Assembly (NCBI RefSeq): GCF_032598905.1
Contig: NZ_CP122458.1
Coordinates: forward strand, 5,791,001-5,855,000
Source of the DNA: Streptomyces sp. 11x1
GTDB taxonomy: Bacteria; Actinomycetota; Actinomycetes; Streptomycetales; Streptomycetaceae
Direction of reading: 5' to 3'
Length of the DNA stretch: 64,000 nucleotides
Positions 50,287-59,388 of this stretch are shown one piece after another. Both the position numbers and the translations under genes were made by a program. The notes below the pieces were generated by a model that worked only from the letters and a program-made list of their open reading frames with translations, did not search any database and had not been told where the DNA came from. Numbering within the stretch: position 1 is the first letter of the stretch; every line of letters begins with the position of its first letter.

Positions 50287-51564
50287 GTGCACATAGCCTT
50301 CTTGCTGCACAACGCCTATGCGACCGGTGGCACCACACGGACGAGCATGACGCTTGCCGAGACGCTGGGCAGGAACCACCGTGTGGAACTCGTGTCGGTC
50401 TTCCGGCACCGCGAGAAGCCGCAGTTCGGTCAGCCGTCGGGGGTTCAACTGCGGGCCCTGGTGGACCGGCGCAAGCAATCCCCGGACGCGACACATCCCC
50501 TCGCGGCGCAGGCTGGAACGGTCTTCCCCAAGGGGGACAGCCGTGCGGGCCAGTACCACCGGCTCGCCGAGCAACGCATCATCGAATGGCTGGGGGAGAC
50601 GAAGGCCGACGTCGTCGTGAGCGCCAGGGCCGGACTCAATGTCCTGCTGGGCCGCTTCGGCCCCCGCGACGCCGTCCTCATCGGCCAGGAGCACCTCACC
50701 CACGACAACCACCCGCACAGGCTGCGCAAGGACATTCAGCGCTGGTACGGCGGCCTCGACGCCCTCGTCACCATGACCGAGGCGGACGCACGCGACCACC
50801 GGCGCGGCCTGCGACTGCCGCGTGTTCGCGTACTGGCCATCCCCAACAGCGTCCCCGAACCTGCCGTGTCACCGGCCGACGGAGACGCCAAGGTCGTGGT
50901 CGCGGCCGGCCGGCTGGCCCGTGTGAAACGGTACGAGATGCTGGTCGACGCCTTCGCCATGGCCGGCGAGGACTGCCCTGACTGGTCCCTGCGCATCTAT
51001 GGGGACGGCGTGGAGCGCGCCCGGATCGCCGAGCGGATAGCCCATCACGGCCTAGGCGACCGGGCCCTCTTGATGGGGATGGTCACCCCGATCGAGAACG
51101 AGTGGGTCAAGGGATCCATCGCCGCGGTCACCTCGGCCCAGGAGTCGTTCGGCATGACCATCGTGGAGGCCATGCGGTGCGGCCTGCCTGTGGTGAGCAC
51201 CGACTGTCCGCACGGCCCCGGCGAGATCATCCGCCATGGGGTGGACGGTCTGCTCGTCCCGCGTGACAGTACCCGGGACATGGCCGACATGCTGACGGCG
51301 CTGATGCAGGACACGGAGCGGCGCAAGGCGATGGGCAGGGCGGCGAGAGCCGGCGCGACCGATCGCTTCGCACCGGAGGACATCGCCGAACGCTACGAGC
51401 GCCTGTTCCGCACCCTGGCCGATGAGCACTCCACAAGGCCGGCTCCCACACGGCTGGGCTCAGCCGGATGGCGCGGCCGGGCCACCGTGCTCGCCGCCAC
51501 GGCGCGGATACTCTCGCGCGGTGTGGTCCGCCGCGGCCGCCGCACGCTGCGCCGAGCCGCATGA
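50287..51564 (+). CDS. glycosyltransferase family 4 (GT-B fold), 425 aa
   Basis: GT-B retaining glycosyltransferase. N-terminal domain begins VHIAFLLHNAYATGGTTRT; the donor-binding C-terminal domain has VVAAGRLARVKRYEMLVDAF, LRIYGDGVERARI, and the E-x7-E site ESFGMTIVEAMRCGLPVVS with both Glu (about 305 and 313). The last 30 residues are Arg-rich. GTG 50287 has GAGGG upstream; the frame opens further upstream (50230) without a site. It is followed by a membrane protein with a 4-bp overlap, probably acting on the same glycan. Confidence 0.9.
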   Translation: MHIAFLLHNAYATGGTTRTSMTLAETLGRNHRVELVSVFRHREKPQFGQPSGVQLRALVDRRKQSPDATHPLAAQAGTVFPKGDSRAGQYHRLAEQRIIEWLGETKADVVVSARAGLNVLLGRFGPRDAVLIGQEHLTHDNHPHRLRKDIQRWYGGLDALVTMTEADARDHRRGLRLPRVRVLAIPNSVPEPAVSPADGDAKVVVAAGRLARVKRYEMLVDAFAMAGEDCPDWSLRIYGDGVERARIAERIAHHGLGDRALLMGMVTPIENEWVKGSIAAVTSAQESFGMTIVEAMRCGLPVVSTDCPHGPGEIIRHGVDGLLVPRDSTRDMADMLTALMQDTERRKAMGRAARAGATDRFAPEDIAERYERLFRTLADEHSTRPAPTRLGSAGWRGRATVLAATARILSRGVVRRGRRTLRRAA

Positions 51565-52982
51565 GGGCCCTGAGCATGCGGGGTGCGGCCCACCGGATCG
51601 CGCGGGTCCGAGCCCACAGGATGCTGTGGATCGTGTCCGGAGCGTTCTGCCTGGTCTCGGCCGCGCTGGTACCGCTCACGATGCCACTCGGCTGGGACGA
51701 GATCGTGTACGCCAGCCGTTTCTCGCCCTATGATCCCGCGACCCCGTTCAGTGCCCCGCGCACGCGCGGCGTCCCCCTGCTGTTGGCGCCGGTGGCCTCC
51801 TGGAGCGATTCGACGGTTCTGCTCAGGGTCTGGCTGCTCATGCTGGCCGGTGGCGCTCTGTGGCTGGGCTTCCGGCCCTGGCTGCGGGTCCTGCACCGGC
51901 CGACGGCGGTCTGGGTGGCGGCCGGCCTGTACAGCAGCCTGTGGATCACCCTGTTCTACGCCGGTTCCGCGATGCCGAACCACTACACCGCGATGGGCGC
52001 TACCGCCGCGACGGGCTACCTTCTCGCACCTCGGCCCCGGTACGCCGGTGTGGCGGTGAGCCTCGCCGTGGTGTTCCTGATGCGGCCCAACGACGGCGTG
52101 GCCATCGCCATACCGCTGCTCGTGGCCGCCGCGCTGATGCCCGCGCTGCGCAACCAGGGCCGCCTGTACGGGCGACTGTCGGCGGTGGCGGCCGGGGCCG
52201 TGGCGGGTGTGCTGCCCTGGATTGTCGAGGCCCACCTGCGATTCGGCGGGGTGGGACACCGGCTCGCGGAGGCCGGTGAGATCCAGGGCGGCCTACGCCC
52301 CGTCTTCTCGCTGGGCGCGCATCTCACCGCGCTGGACGGTCCGTTGCTGTGCCGCCCCTGCGCGGGAGATACCGTGCAGTCGCCCGTGGCGGAGTGGTGG
52401 GTGCTGCTCCCGCTGCTGGCCGCTCTGGGGTTCTGGGAGGCACGCCGGGCACGTCGTTCCACGGCGCCGCTGTGGCTGGCGGTGGCGGTGGCGGTGGCCG
52501 CGTCGGCGCCGTATCTCCTGCTCGTTCCCTACGCCGCCGCCCGGTTCCTGCTGCCGGTGTACGCACTGCTGGCGCTGCCCGCCGCCCTCGGGATCCTCGC
52601 CGTCCTTCGCCGGGTCCGCACGGCCGGCTCGCGGTGGGCGGTCGTCGTGCTCGCGCTGACTGTGATCGGCCACTTGGGGATACAGGCCACACTCGCGCAC
52701 ACCCACGCGGACATCCAGCAGCGCGCCCGCGGGGACTGGGACCGCATCGCCTCGGTACTGCGCGAGCACGGAGTGCGCCCGCCGTGCCTCATCCAGGGAA
52801 ACGCCTCGACCGTCCCCATCGCTCACACGGCGGGTTGCTCCTCCGCCGACACAACTGCCCCGGAACGTTCCAGCGCACTGGTTCTCCGCGGCGGGAAGCC
52901 GCCGCGCTGGGCCCACGACTGGCCGAGTTTCCGCGTGCCGGACACCTACAACCCGGGCTGGACCGTCCTCGTACGCCCATGA
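51561..52982 (+). CDS. polytopic membrane protein, GT-C-like, 473 aa
   Basis: About ten transmembrane segments between residues 20 and 390. After the first, a periplasmic stretch with acidic WDEIVYASRFSPYDP (about 42) is consistent with the D/E active site of GT-C glycosyltransferases such as dolichol-phosphate mannosyltransferase-type enzymes, but no family-specific motif is clear. The C-terminal 80 residues form an extracytoplasmic domain with three Cys (VRPPCLIQGNA, AGCSSADTT). ATG 51561 overlaps the stop of the glycosyltransferase. Function unproven. Confidence 0.75.
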   Translation: MRALSMRGAAHRIARVRAHRMLWIVSGAFCLVSAALVPLTMPLGWDEIVYASRFSPYDPATPFSAPRTRGVPLLLAPVASWSDSTVLLRVWLLMLAGGALWLGFRPWLRVLHRPTAVWVAAGLYSSLWITLFYAGSAMPNHYTAMGATAATGYLLAPRPRYAGVAVSLAVVFLMRPNDGVAIAIPLLVAAALMPALRNQGRLYGRLSAVAAGAVAGVLPWIVEAHLRFGGVGHRLAEAGEIQGGLRPVFSLGAHLTALDGPLLCRPCAGDTVQSPVAEWWVLLPLLAALGFWEARRARRSTAPLWLAVAVAVAASAPYLLLVPYAAARFLLPVYALLALPAALGILAVLRRVRTAGSRWAVVVLALTVIGHLGIQATLAHTHADIQQRARGDWDRIASVLREHGVRPPCLIQGNASTVPIAHTAGCSSADTTAPERSSALVLRGGKPPRWAHDWPSFRVPDTYNPGWTVLVRP

Positions 52983-53073
52983 CCGTCAGCGGTGGGACAC
53001 GGCCGCGTGCGGCCGAACCGCCGGCCTCTTCCGCCCCGTGTCGGGCCGTGGACGCGCCCGGCACAATGGGGGC

Positions 53074-53700
53074 ATGACCTCTCGCAAGCTGACCGTCGGA
53101 TTCGATCTCGACATGACCCTGATCGATTCTCGGCCGGGAATTCACGCCTGTTTCGAGGCGTTGGCGGAGAGGACGGGGGCGTGCATAGACGCCGATCTGG
53201 CGATCACGCGGCTGGGGCCGCCGCTGGTGGATGAGCTGGCGTACTGGTTTCCGGCGGAGGAGGTGCCGGCCGCGGCGGACATGTATCGCGCCATGTACCC
53301 GTCCATCGCCATCGCCGCCACGCTCGCGATGCCCGGCGCAGTGGAGGCGATCGCCGCGGTCCGGGCGGCCGGCGGGCGAGCCATCGTGGTCACCGCCAAG
53401 TACGAGCCGAACGCCAAGCTGCACCTGGAGCACCTCGGCATCGAGCCCGACGTGGTCGTGGGCGACCTGTGGGCGGAGGCCAAGGCGGACGCCCTGCGCG
53501 AGCACGGCGCGAGCGTGTACGTCGGCGACCACATCGGCGACGTACGCGGCGCGCGCACGGCACGGGCGTACTCGGTCGCCGTCGCCACCGGCCCCTGTGA
53601 CGAGCAGGAGCTGCGCGAGGCGGGCGCCGACGTCGTCCTCGCGGACCTGGTGGCGTTCCCGCGGTGGCTCACCGGATACCAGCGGACGCGCTCCCGCTGA
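53074..53700 (+). CDS. HAD superfamily hydrolase, 208 aa
   Basis: Motif I is VGFDLDMTLIDSRPG with nucleophile Asp11 and Asp13, motif II VVTAKYE (Thr, about 110), motif III Lys in AEAKADALREHG, and motif IV VYVGDHIGDVRGA. This complete set predicts a phosphatase/phosphoglycolate phosphatase-like enzyme with a helical C1 cap (about 20-85). Substrate unknown. ATG 53074 follows GGGGG. It converges on the small membrane protein gene with a 3-bp gap. Confidence 0.9.
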   Translation: MTSRKLTVGFDLDMTLIDSRPGIHACFEALAERTGACIDADLAITRLGPPLVDELAYWFPAEEVPAAADMYRAMYPSIAIAATLAMPGAVEAIAAVRAAGGRAIVVTAKYEPNAKLHLEHLGIEPDVVVGDLWAEAKADALREHGASVYVGDHIGDVRGARTARAYSVAVATGPCDEQELREAGADVVLADLVAFPRWLTGYQRTRSR

Positions 53701-53703
53701 CGC

Positions 53704-53955
53704 CTAGAAGCGCGCGTCGCGTGCCCTTCTGCGGCCCGCCGCGACCGACTGGAGGACTCCGGCGCCGGCGATGAGGAATCCGACGCCCATGAGCATGCTC
53801 AGGACGAACATGTAGACGGGGAACGGAGTCGTTCCGAGGAACAGCGGGGCCACGGTGACCAGTGTGGCCACGGCGCCGATGACGAAGACGATGCCGCCGA
53901 CACGGATCAGTCGGTCACCGGGTTCGGCGGAATTCGGTTGGGTTTTGTCACGCAC
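53704..53955 (-). CDS. small membrane protein, two TM segments, 83 aa
   Basis: GTG start (53955), short charged N terminus, then two hydrophobic segments (VGGIVFVIGAVATLVTVAPLF and VYMFVLSMLMGVGFLIAGAGV) and a basic tail (AAGRRRARDARF). Conserved-looking but unnamed in Streptomyces; the positive C-terminal tail suggests the C terminus is cytoplasmic. No function visible. Confidence 0.75.
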   Translation of the reverse strand: MRDKTQPNSAEPGDRLIRVGGIVFVIGAVATLVTVAPLFLGTTPFPVYMFVLSMLMGVGFLIAGAGVLQSVAAGRRRARDARF

Positions 53956-54003
53956 CCGACCAGGGTAGTTCCCAGCGCGAGGGAACAGTCGGCCGACGTC
54001 TTG

Positions 54004-54159
54004 TCACCCGCCCACGGACCAATGGGCCGGGGAGACCTTGCCCGGGTCGTGCACCGTCCGCGGCTTGCGCCACGGCGTCAGTGCCGCCGATATCGCACTG
54101 TCCAGGCCGGACTTGCGGACCGTCTCGACCAGCAGCACCGCCCCGGCCTGCGAGACCAC
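54004..54159 (-). mobile_element. IS1380-family transposase N-terminal remnant
   Basis: Minus-strand frame from 54159 reads VVSQAGAVLLVETVRKSGLD, then SAISAALTPWRKPRTVHDPGK, matching the start of actinobacterial IS1380 transposases (the AGxxLLVE and PWRKPRxxHDPGK pattern). It stops at TGA 54004-54006 after PAHWSVGG, where the homology ends; the rest of the transposase is absent. It lies next to the DUF6069 remnant, so IS activity probably scrambled 54.0-54.7 kb. Confidence 0.65.
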
Positions 54160-54266
54160 CTTTCCGTGCAGCCAGCAGAACCCTGGACGAGTCCCATCGT
54201 TGCGTCAGAAGCACTCTCCGCTTATTTGATCGAGGCATGGACGAGCACGTTCATGAAAGCGCGAGG

Positions 54267-54620
54267 CTAAATAGCGGCACCGGCTCCTGCCCCGGGGGAC
54301 CTGCCGCCCAGCCCCGGGATCAGCACCGCCGCCACCGCCAGGTGCATCAGAGCGAGGGAGCCCCGGGTGCCGCTGCCCATGCTGTCGCCGATGAGCGGCA
54401 GGAAGGACACGGCCAGTACGGCGCCGGCCACCCCGGTCCAGATGGCGCGGGCACGCCGCGCCCAGAGCCGCTCCAGGGCGGCCAGCAGTCCCCAGCCGGA
54501 GAGCGACGCGAGCAGCGCGACGACCGCAACGGGCAGGGCGCCGACGTCGAGCGTCTGCTCGCCGTCGGCGATCCGCAGCCGGTGCCCCAGCAAACGGGTG
54601 ACGGTCTCCCGAGAACGCGG
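54267..54620 (-). pseudogene. N-terminally truncated DUF6069-like membrane protein
   Basis: About 117 codons resemble the C-terminal two-thirds of DUF6069 proteins: LLGHRLRIADGEQTLDVGA, VAVVALLASLSGWGLLAAL, WTGVAGAVLAVSFLPLI, and ALMHLAVAAVLIPGL. The expected first transmembrane segment and start are missing; the frame continues upstream into unrelated low-quality sequence. Probably damaged by the IS1380 event whose remnant lies 110 bp downstream. Confidence 0.6.
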
Positions 54621-54984
54621 AGCGCCCTGGCCTCTTCTCCGCTCTCGACTGAATGTGTGAGGGAGGCACCCTCGGTGTGTGGAAGCTGACCGGTTGGGCC
54701 GTTCAACTAAGGACGTACTGACGATCGCTGGGGACTTGCACACGCGTGGAATCGCGCTCCGCATCCTCACTGGAACTCTCGCCGGTAACTACTGGCCTAA
54801 GGGGGAAGACCGGCACATTGGGTAGCCCCTCACGCTTCCCGTACCACTTTGAGCCGCTGCCTTCACTGGCAGGGGCTCAGTCCCGTTTTAAGGCGTGTTC
54901 GGCTGGAGAGACCCCCGGTAGGCTGTCTCAACGGCAGATCAAGGGTGTCCGGCCAGTCCGGGAGCGATCGAGGGAGTGTGTGCT
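54621..54984. other. intergenic region upstream of the second cold-shock gene
   Basis: 364 bp without a convincing gene; AT content is slightly raised and the region includes GTTTTAAGGCG (54884-54894). It should contain the promoter and leader of the cold-shock gene. No clear -35/-10 pair or conserved structure could be picked out by eye. Confidence 0.4.
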
Positions 54985-55368
54985 TTGCCGACTGGCAAGG
55001 TCAAATGGTTCAACAGTGAGAAGGGCTTCGGCTTTCTCTCCCGCGACGACGGCGGTGACGTCTTCGTCCACTCCTCCGTACTGCCCGCCGGTGTCGACAC
55101 CTTGAAGCCGGGCCAGAAGGTCGAGTTCGGAGTCGTCGCCGGTCAGCGCGGCGACCAGGCCCTTTCCGTGACGATCCTGGAGCCCGCCCCCTCGGTCGCC
55201 GCCGCCCAGCGCAAGAAGCCCGACGAGCTGGCCTCGATCGTGCAGGACCTGACGACGCTGCTGGAGAACATCACGCCGATGCTGGAGCGGGGCCGCTATC
55301 CCGACCGTGCCGCCGGCACGAAGATCGCGGGTCTGTTGCGCGCCGTGGCCGACCAGTTGGACGTGTAG
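54985..55368 (+). CDS. cold-shock domain protein with C-terminal extension, 127 aa
   Basis: Residues 1-66 are a cold-shock domain ([47 protein letters not shown]) and 67-127 form an actinobacterial extension ([39 protein letters not shown]). A start at TTG 54985 with GAGGGAG at 54970-54976 gives the usual 127 residues; the GTG at 54976 lies too close to that ribosome binding site. Precedes the mqn genes, convergently, as in related Streptomyces. Confidence 0.92.
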   Translation: MPTGKVKWFNSEKGFGFLSRDDGGDVFVHSSVLPAGVDTLKPGQKVEFGVVAGQRGDQALSVTILEPAPSVAAAQRKKPDELASIVQDLTTLLENITPMLERGRYPDRAAGTKIAGLLRAVADQLDV

Positions 55369-55458
55369 ACCAGCCGACTCCAGGCGAATCCCGCCGGATT
55401 CGGCTGGATCCCGCTGGGTCCCGCCGAATCCACCGACCACCACCGATTCCCCTGGTTC

Positions 55459-56361
55459 TCAGGGGAATTCGAGCGCGTCCGGGCCGAGGGGCGGTACCAG
55501 TCCCTCGGCCGCCGCGCGCGTCAGCAGGCCCCTGACCGCCGCGTAGCCGTCCTCGCCGAGATCGGCCGTGAACTCGTTGACGTACAGGCCGATGTGCTGG
55601 TCGGCGACGGCCGGGTCCATCTCCTGGGCGTGTTCCAGGACGTAGGGCCGGGAGGCCTCGGGGTCGTCCCAGGCCGCGTGGACGGAGGCGCGGATCGTCT
55701 CGGCGAGCGTGGTCAGGGTCGCCTCGCCCAGCGAACGCTTGGCGATGATCGCGCCGAGCGGGATCGGCAGTCCCGTCGTCTCCTCCCAGTGCTCGCCCAT
55801 GTCGGCGAGCTTGTGGAGGCCGTAGTTCCGGTAGGTGAAGCGGGCCTCGTGGATCACGAGTCCGGCGTCGACCTTCCCGTCCCGTACGGCCGGCATGATC
55901 TCGTGGAACGGCATCACGACGATCTCGCCGACCCCGCCGGGCAGCGTGTCCGCCGCCCAGAGACGGAAGAGCAGATACGCGGTCGAGCGCTTGCCCGGCA
56001 CGGCCACCGTACGGCCGGTGAGGTCCGAGCCCGGCTCCCGCGTCAGCACCAGCGGACCGCAGCCCCGCCCCAGCGCACCGCCGCACGGCAGCAGCGCGTA
56101 CTCGTCGAGGACGTACGGCAGGACGGCGTACGACACCTTCAGTACGTCGAGGTCGCCGCGTTCGGCCATGCCGTTGGTGATGTCGATGTCCGCGAACGTC
56201 ACGTCGGGCGCGGGCGCGCCCGGGATCCGGCCGTGGGCCCAGGCGTCGAAGACGAAGGTGTCGTTCGGGCAGGAGGAGTACGCCATCCGCAGCGCGCCGG
56301 TGCCGGTGCTGGCGGCGGCGGCTTCCGCGGGGGCGCTCTCGGGGCTCGTCTCAGGGCTCAT
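55459..56361 (-). CDS. mqnD: 1,4-dihydroxy-6-naphthoate synthase MqnD, 300 aa
   Basis: Enzyme of the futalosine route to menaquinone; converts cyclic dehypoxanthinyl futalosine to 1,4-dihydroxy-6-naphthoate. Family features: YSSCPNDTFVFDAWAHGRI (about 26-45), then DVLKVSYAVLPYVLDEYALL, GRGCGPLV and IHEARFTYRNYGLHKLADMG, a periplasmic-binding-protein-like fold. About 20 N-terminal residues are a variable Glu/Ala/Ser extension. ATG 56361 overlaps the 3' end of mqnB by 11 bp, so the two are coupled. Confidence 0.95.
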   Translation of the reverse strand: MSPETSPESAPAEAAAASTGTGALRMAYSSCPNDTFVFDAWAHGRIPGAPAPDVTFADIDITNGMAERGDLDVLKVSYAVLPYVLDEYALLPCGGALGRGCGPLVLTREPGSDLTGRTVAVPGKRSTAYLLFRLWAADTLPGGVGEIVVMPFHEIMPAVRDGKVDAGLVIHEARFTYRNYGLHKLADMGEHWEETTGLPIPLGAIIAKRSLGEATLTTLAETIRASVHAAWDDPEASRPYVLEHAQEMDPAVADQHIGLYVNEFTADLGEDGYAAVRGLLTRAAAEGLVPPLGPDALEFP

Positions 56362-57154
56362 AGGGGTTCCAACTCTCCAGCACGGGCGTCAGCTTCCCGA
56401 AGGCCGTGGTGAGTGCGGTCAGGGCGTCGCCGATCCGCCAGGCGGCGCGGTCGCGCGGGCCCACGGGGTTGGAGACGGCCCGCAGTTCGAGGACGGGTGT
56501 CGCGTGCGCGGCGGCGGCCTCGGCGACCCCGAAGCCCTCCATCGCCTCGGCCAGCGCGCGGGGGTGACGGGCGCGCAGCTCGGCGGCGCGCCCGGCGCTG
56601 CCGGTGACCGTGGAGACGGTGAGCACGGTGCCGGTACGGGCGCCGGTGGCGGTCGCGGCGGCGCGCACGAGGTCCCGGGGCGGGTGGTGGGTGACGGTGC
56701 CGAAGCCCAGGTCGGTGACCGGGAGGAAGCCGTCCGGTGTCTCGGCGCCGAGATCGGCGGCCGTGATCTCGTCGGCGAGGACGAGCGAGCCGAGGGGTGC
56801 GTCGGGCGCGAACCCGCCCGCGATCCCCGCAGACACGACCAGCCCGTACGGCGTGCCGTCGAGGACCGCCGCTGTCAGCGCACCGGCGACGGACGCGGCG
56901 GCGAGCGCGGGGCCCACACCGGCGGCGAGGAGGTCGTACTCCGGGCCGGCGGGGGGTGGGGGCGGGGTGTCGCCGCGGTCATCAGGTGCGGTGGTCGTCG
57001 CCCCGTAGTGCGGCGTCGCGTCCAGTTCGTGGGCCGAGGCGTGGAACCGGTGGAGGGTGCCGGCCGGGAGGCGGGACTCGGTCGCCGGGCCCGGAAACGC
57101 TCGTGCCACCGCGTCCCGTTCGGCCGGGACGGCGGTGGCTACGAGGATGCGCAT
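56351..57154 (-). CDS. mqnB: futalosine hydrolase MqnB, 267 aa
   Basis: Nucleosidase of the PNP/UDP family that splits hypoxanthine from futalosine. Signatures: MRILVATAVPAERDAVARAF at the start, LLAAGVGPALAAASVAGALT (about 93-112), LVVSAGIAGGFAPDAPLGSL (about 124-143), GTVLTVSTVTG, and MEGFGVAEAAAAHATPVLELRAVSNPVGP, where the Glu binds ribose. The His/Pro-rich insertion at about 60-80 is unusual. Forms an operon with mqnD and the lipoprotein gene upstream. Confidence 0.95.
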   Translation of the reverse strand: MRILVATAVPAERDAVARAFPGPATESRLPAGTLHRFHASAHELDATPHYGATTTAPDDRGDTPPPPPAGPEYDLLAAGVGPALAAASVAGALTAAVLDGTPYGLVVSAGIAGGFAPDAPLGSLVLADEITAADLGAETPDGFLPVTDLGFGTVTHHPPRDLVRAAATATGARTGTVLTVSTVTGSAGRAAELRARHPRALAEAMEGFGVAEAAAAHATPVLELRAVSNPVGPRDRAAWRIGDALTALTTAFGKLTPVLESWNPYEP

Positions 57155-57170
57155 GGGGGTCGGCCGTGGA

Positions 57171-57641
57171 TCAGGCGTCGGGGTTCTTCAGCTCGAAGTT
57201 CCACACGCCCTCGATCTTCGAGCCCTCGGCGTTCTGCTCGACGACGCTGATGGTCAGCGACTTCTGGGCGGCCTGACCCGGCTGGGTGGCGAACAGGTCG
57301 GCGTTCTCGAAGGACCAGTAGGTCTTGTCGAACGTGTTGTTGGTGGCCTGCTCCCCGTTGATCCACAGGGCCCAGCCCGTCTCCGACACCTCGGGGTCGA
57401 CACCGATGCGCAGCGTCTCGCCCTGGGGCAGGTCGATCGACTTGGAGGGCTTCTTCTGCGCGCACTCCCTGGCCTTTTCGGCGGTGAGGGTGCGGTAGCA
57501 GGCGGCCTCGGAGCTGATCGAGTCGGTGCCGATCGTGACGGTGGCCATCGGCGTGGGCTCATCGCAGGCCGACAGGACGAGGAGTCCGGCGGAAACGGCG
57601 CCGAGAGTGGCTGCGGCGCGACGGGAACGCGGGGAGGTCAT
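57171..57641 (-). CDS. DUF2771-like lipoprotein, 156 aa
   Basis: Lipoprotein signal peptide with lipobox LLVLSAC (Cys26). The mature part is compact: VTIGTDSISSEAACYRTL, KPSKSIDLPQGETLRIGV, TGWALWINGEQ and VWNFELKNPD; the two further Cys (ACY and ECA) likely form a disulphide. It resembles DUF2771-family lipoproteins placed beside the mqn genes in Streptomyces. Stop is 16 bp before mqnB, so probably co-transcribed. Function unknown. Confidence 0.82.
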   Translation of the reverse strand: MTSPRSRRAAATLGAVSAGLLVLSACDEPTPMATVTIGTDSISSEAACYRTLTAEKARECAQKKPSKSIDLPQGETLRIGVDPEVSETGWALWINGEQATNNTFDKTYWSFENADLFATQPGQAAQKSLTISVVEQNAEGSKIEGVWNFELKNPDA

Positions 57642-57716
57642 GGGCGAAGGCTATCTGGCGTGTCCAGGGGTGCCCTTATGTGGGGTACGGCGTGCCGGGG
57701 TCGGCCGGGCCGTGGG

Positions 57717-59105
57717 TCAGGCCACCCGGGCCCGGGGCGCGCCCCCGTGCCGGGCGGAGGAGAGCAGGCCGCGGACCGTGGTGAGCCAGCCGGCGGCGAC
57801 GATCGCGGCGGCCACGGCCATCCCCAGGGTGCCGTTGAGGGGCAGGGCGATCCCGAGGGCGCCGCCGACCACCCAGGACATCTGCAGCAGGGTCTCGGAG
57901 CGGGCGAACGCGGAGGTGCGCACGAGTTCGGGGACGTCACGCTGGATCAGGGCGTCCAGCGACAGCTTGGACAGCGCCTGCGAGAAACCGGCGACCGCGG
58001 CGAGAGCGGCGACGAAGAACGTGCTGAAGAACAGCGCCGCCAGGATCGCCACCACCAGCTCCACGGCGACCACGGTCACGATGATCAGCTCCGGCGAGCG
58101 CTGCTTCACCCACGCGCCGACGGCCGTGCCCAGCGCGTTCCCCGTACCGGCGGCCACGGCCACCATGCCCAGCGACAGGGCCGCGCTCTGCCCGTGCAGC
58201 GGGTGGATGCGCAGCAGGAACGCCAGGTAGAAGATCAGGAAGCCGGAGAGGCCGCGCAGGGCGGCGTTCGCGCCGAGCGCGTGGGTGACCGCCGGGCCGA
58301 CCGTCCGCAGCCCCGGCCGCTTGAGAGTGCTGCTGCGGTGCGGGCCGTGCAGGTGTTCGGCGTCGGCCGCGAGCAGGGCCCGGTCCTCGCCCTTCGCCGA
58401 GTCGACCTTCGCGGGCAGGGTGAAGGAGAGGAACGTACCCGCGATGAAGATCAGGCAGGCGCCGTAGAGCGGCCAGCGGGGGCCGAGTGCCTGGAGTCCG
58501 GCGCCGATGGGAGCGGCGACGCCGGTGGCGAGCAGGCCGCTGAGGGTGACCCGGGAGTTGGCCTTCACCAGGGAGAACTGGGGCGGGAGGAGACGGGGGA
58601 CGACCGCGCTCCGGACCACGCCGTACGCCTTCGACGCGACCAGGACGCCGAGTGCGGCGGGGTAGAGCTCGATGCGGCCCGTCTCGACGGCGCCGACCAG
58701 GATCAGGGCGAGGAACGCCCTGGCCAGCATGGCGCCGGCCATCGCGGCGCGGCGGCCGTGCGGGAGGCGGTCCAGGAGGGGGCCGACGACCGGGGCGAGC
58801 AGGGCGAAGGGGGCGAGCGTGATGGCGAGGTAGAGGGCGACGCGGCCGCGGGCCTCGTCGGTGGGGACGGAGAAGAAGACCGTGGAGGCGAGGGAGACGG
58901 TGATCATCACGTCGCCGGCGCCGTTCACTCCGTGCAGTTCGATCAGTTTGCCGAGGCCGGACTCGCCGGCGCCGTGGGCGTGGGTGGCCTTGCGGATGCC
59001 TCGGGCCGGGCCGGTGAACGGGAGGTGCAGGGCGCGGCCCACCGAGCGGACCGCGCCGGTCACCCGACCCGATCCGCGCGCTCCGCTCCGCTCGGCGCCG
59101 GTCAC
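57717..59105 (-). CDS. MFS transporter, 462 aa
   Basis: About eleven to twelve transmembrane segments in two halves. Typical features: VMITVSLASTVFF in helix 1, a loop PVVGPLLDRLPHGRRAAMAG resembling MFS motif A, and helices such as LLATGVAAPIGAGLQALG and LRGLSGFLIFYLAFLLRIHP. The N-terminal 40 residues contain basic and variable sequence (AVRSVGRALHLPFTGP). GTG 59105 is preferred; upstream the open frame runs into the repeat block. Substrate unknown; location 75 bp upstream of the lipoprotein gene suggests co-transcription with the mqn cluster. Confidence 0.85.
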   Translation of the reverse strand: MTGAERSGARGSGRVTGAVRSVGRALHLPFTGPARGIRKATHAHGAGESGLGKLIELHGVNGAGDVMITVSLASTVFFSVPTDEARGRVALYLAITLAPFALLAPVVGPLLDRLPHGRRAAMAGAMLARAFLALILVGAVETGRIELYPAALGVLVASKAYGVVRSAVVPRLLPPQFSLVKANSRVTLSGLLATGVAAPIGAGLQALGPRWPLYGACLIFIAGTFLSFTLPAKVDSAKGEDRALLAADAEHLHGPHRSSTLKRPGLRTVGPAVTHALGANAALRGLSGFLIFYLAFLLRIHPLHGQSAALSLGMVAVAAGTGNALGTAVGAWVKQRSPELIIVTVVAVELVVAILAALFFSTFFVAALAAVAGFSQALSKLSLDALIQRDVPELVRTSAFARSETLLQMSWVVGGALGIALPLNGTLGMAVAAAIVAAGWLTTVRGLLSSARHGGAPRARVA

Positions 59106-59234
59106 CTCGTCATAGTGCCCCGAGATGGCGGGGCGTAGTGCGGTTACCGCTCGTATGGCCGTGGGGTGGGCGGGTGCGGGGCCGGGCGCCTCATGGGGTG
59201 GGGGTGCGTGGTTCGTCGGCGGGTGCGGGTGTGT

Positions 59235-59388
59235 GGGGCTTCTCGCGCAGTTCCCCGCGCCCCTCAAGAGCCAGGCCCTGCGGGCCTGAAAGCCGATGGC
59301 TCGGCAGAGGACGGCGCTCGGTGGCCGATGAAAAGGCCGGGGTGCAGCCCCGCTTTTCAGGGGCGCGGGGAACTGCGCGAGAAGCCCC
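59235..59388. repeat. inverted-repeat element (family copy C)
   Basis: GGGGCTTCTCGCGCAGTTCC (59235) faces its inverted copy at 59353-59388 (ends GAAGCCCC), with a shared outer flank GGCGGGTGCGGGTG. About 80 bp of unrelated sequence lies between. It sits in the 665-bp gap 59106-59771, whose remaining part should hold the divergent promoters of the transporter and DUF3027 genes; no gene is seen. Confidence 0.85.
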
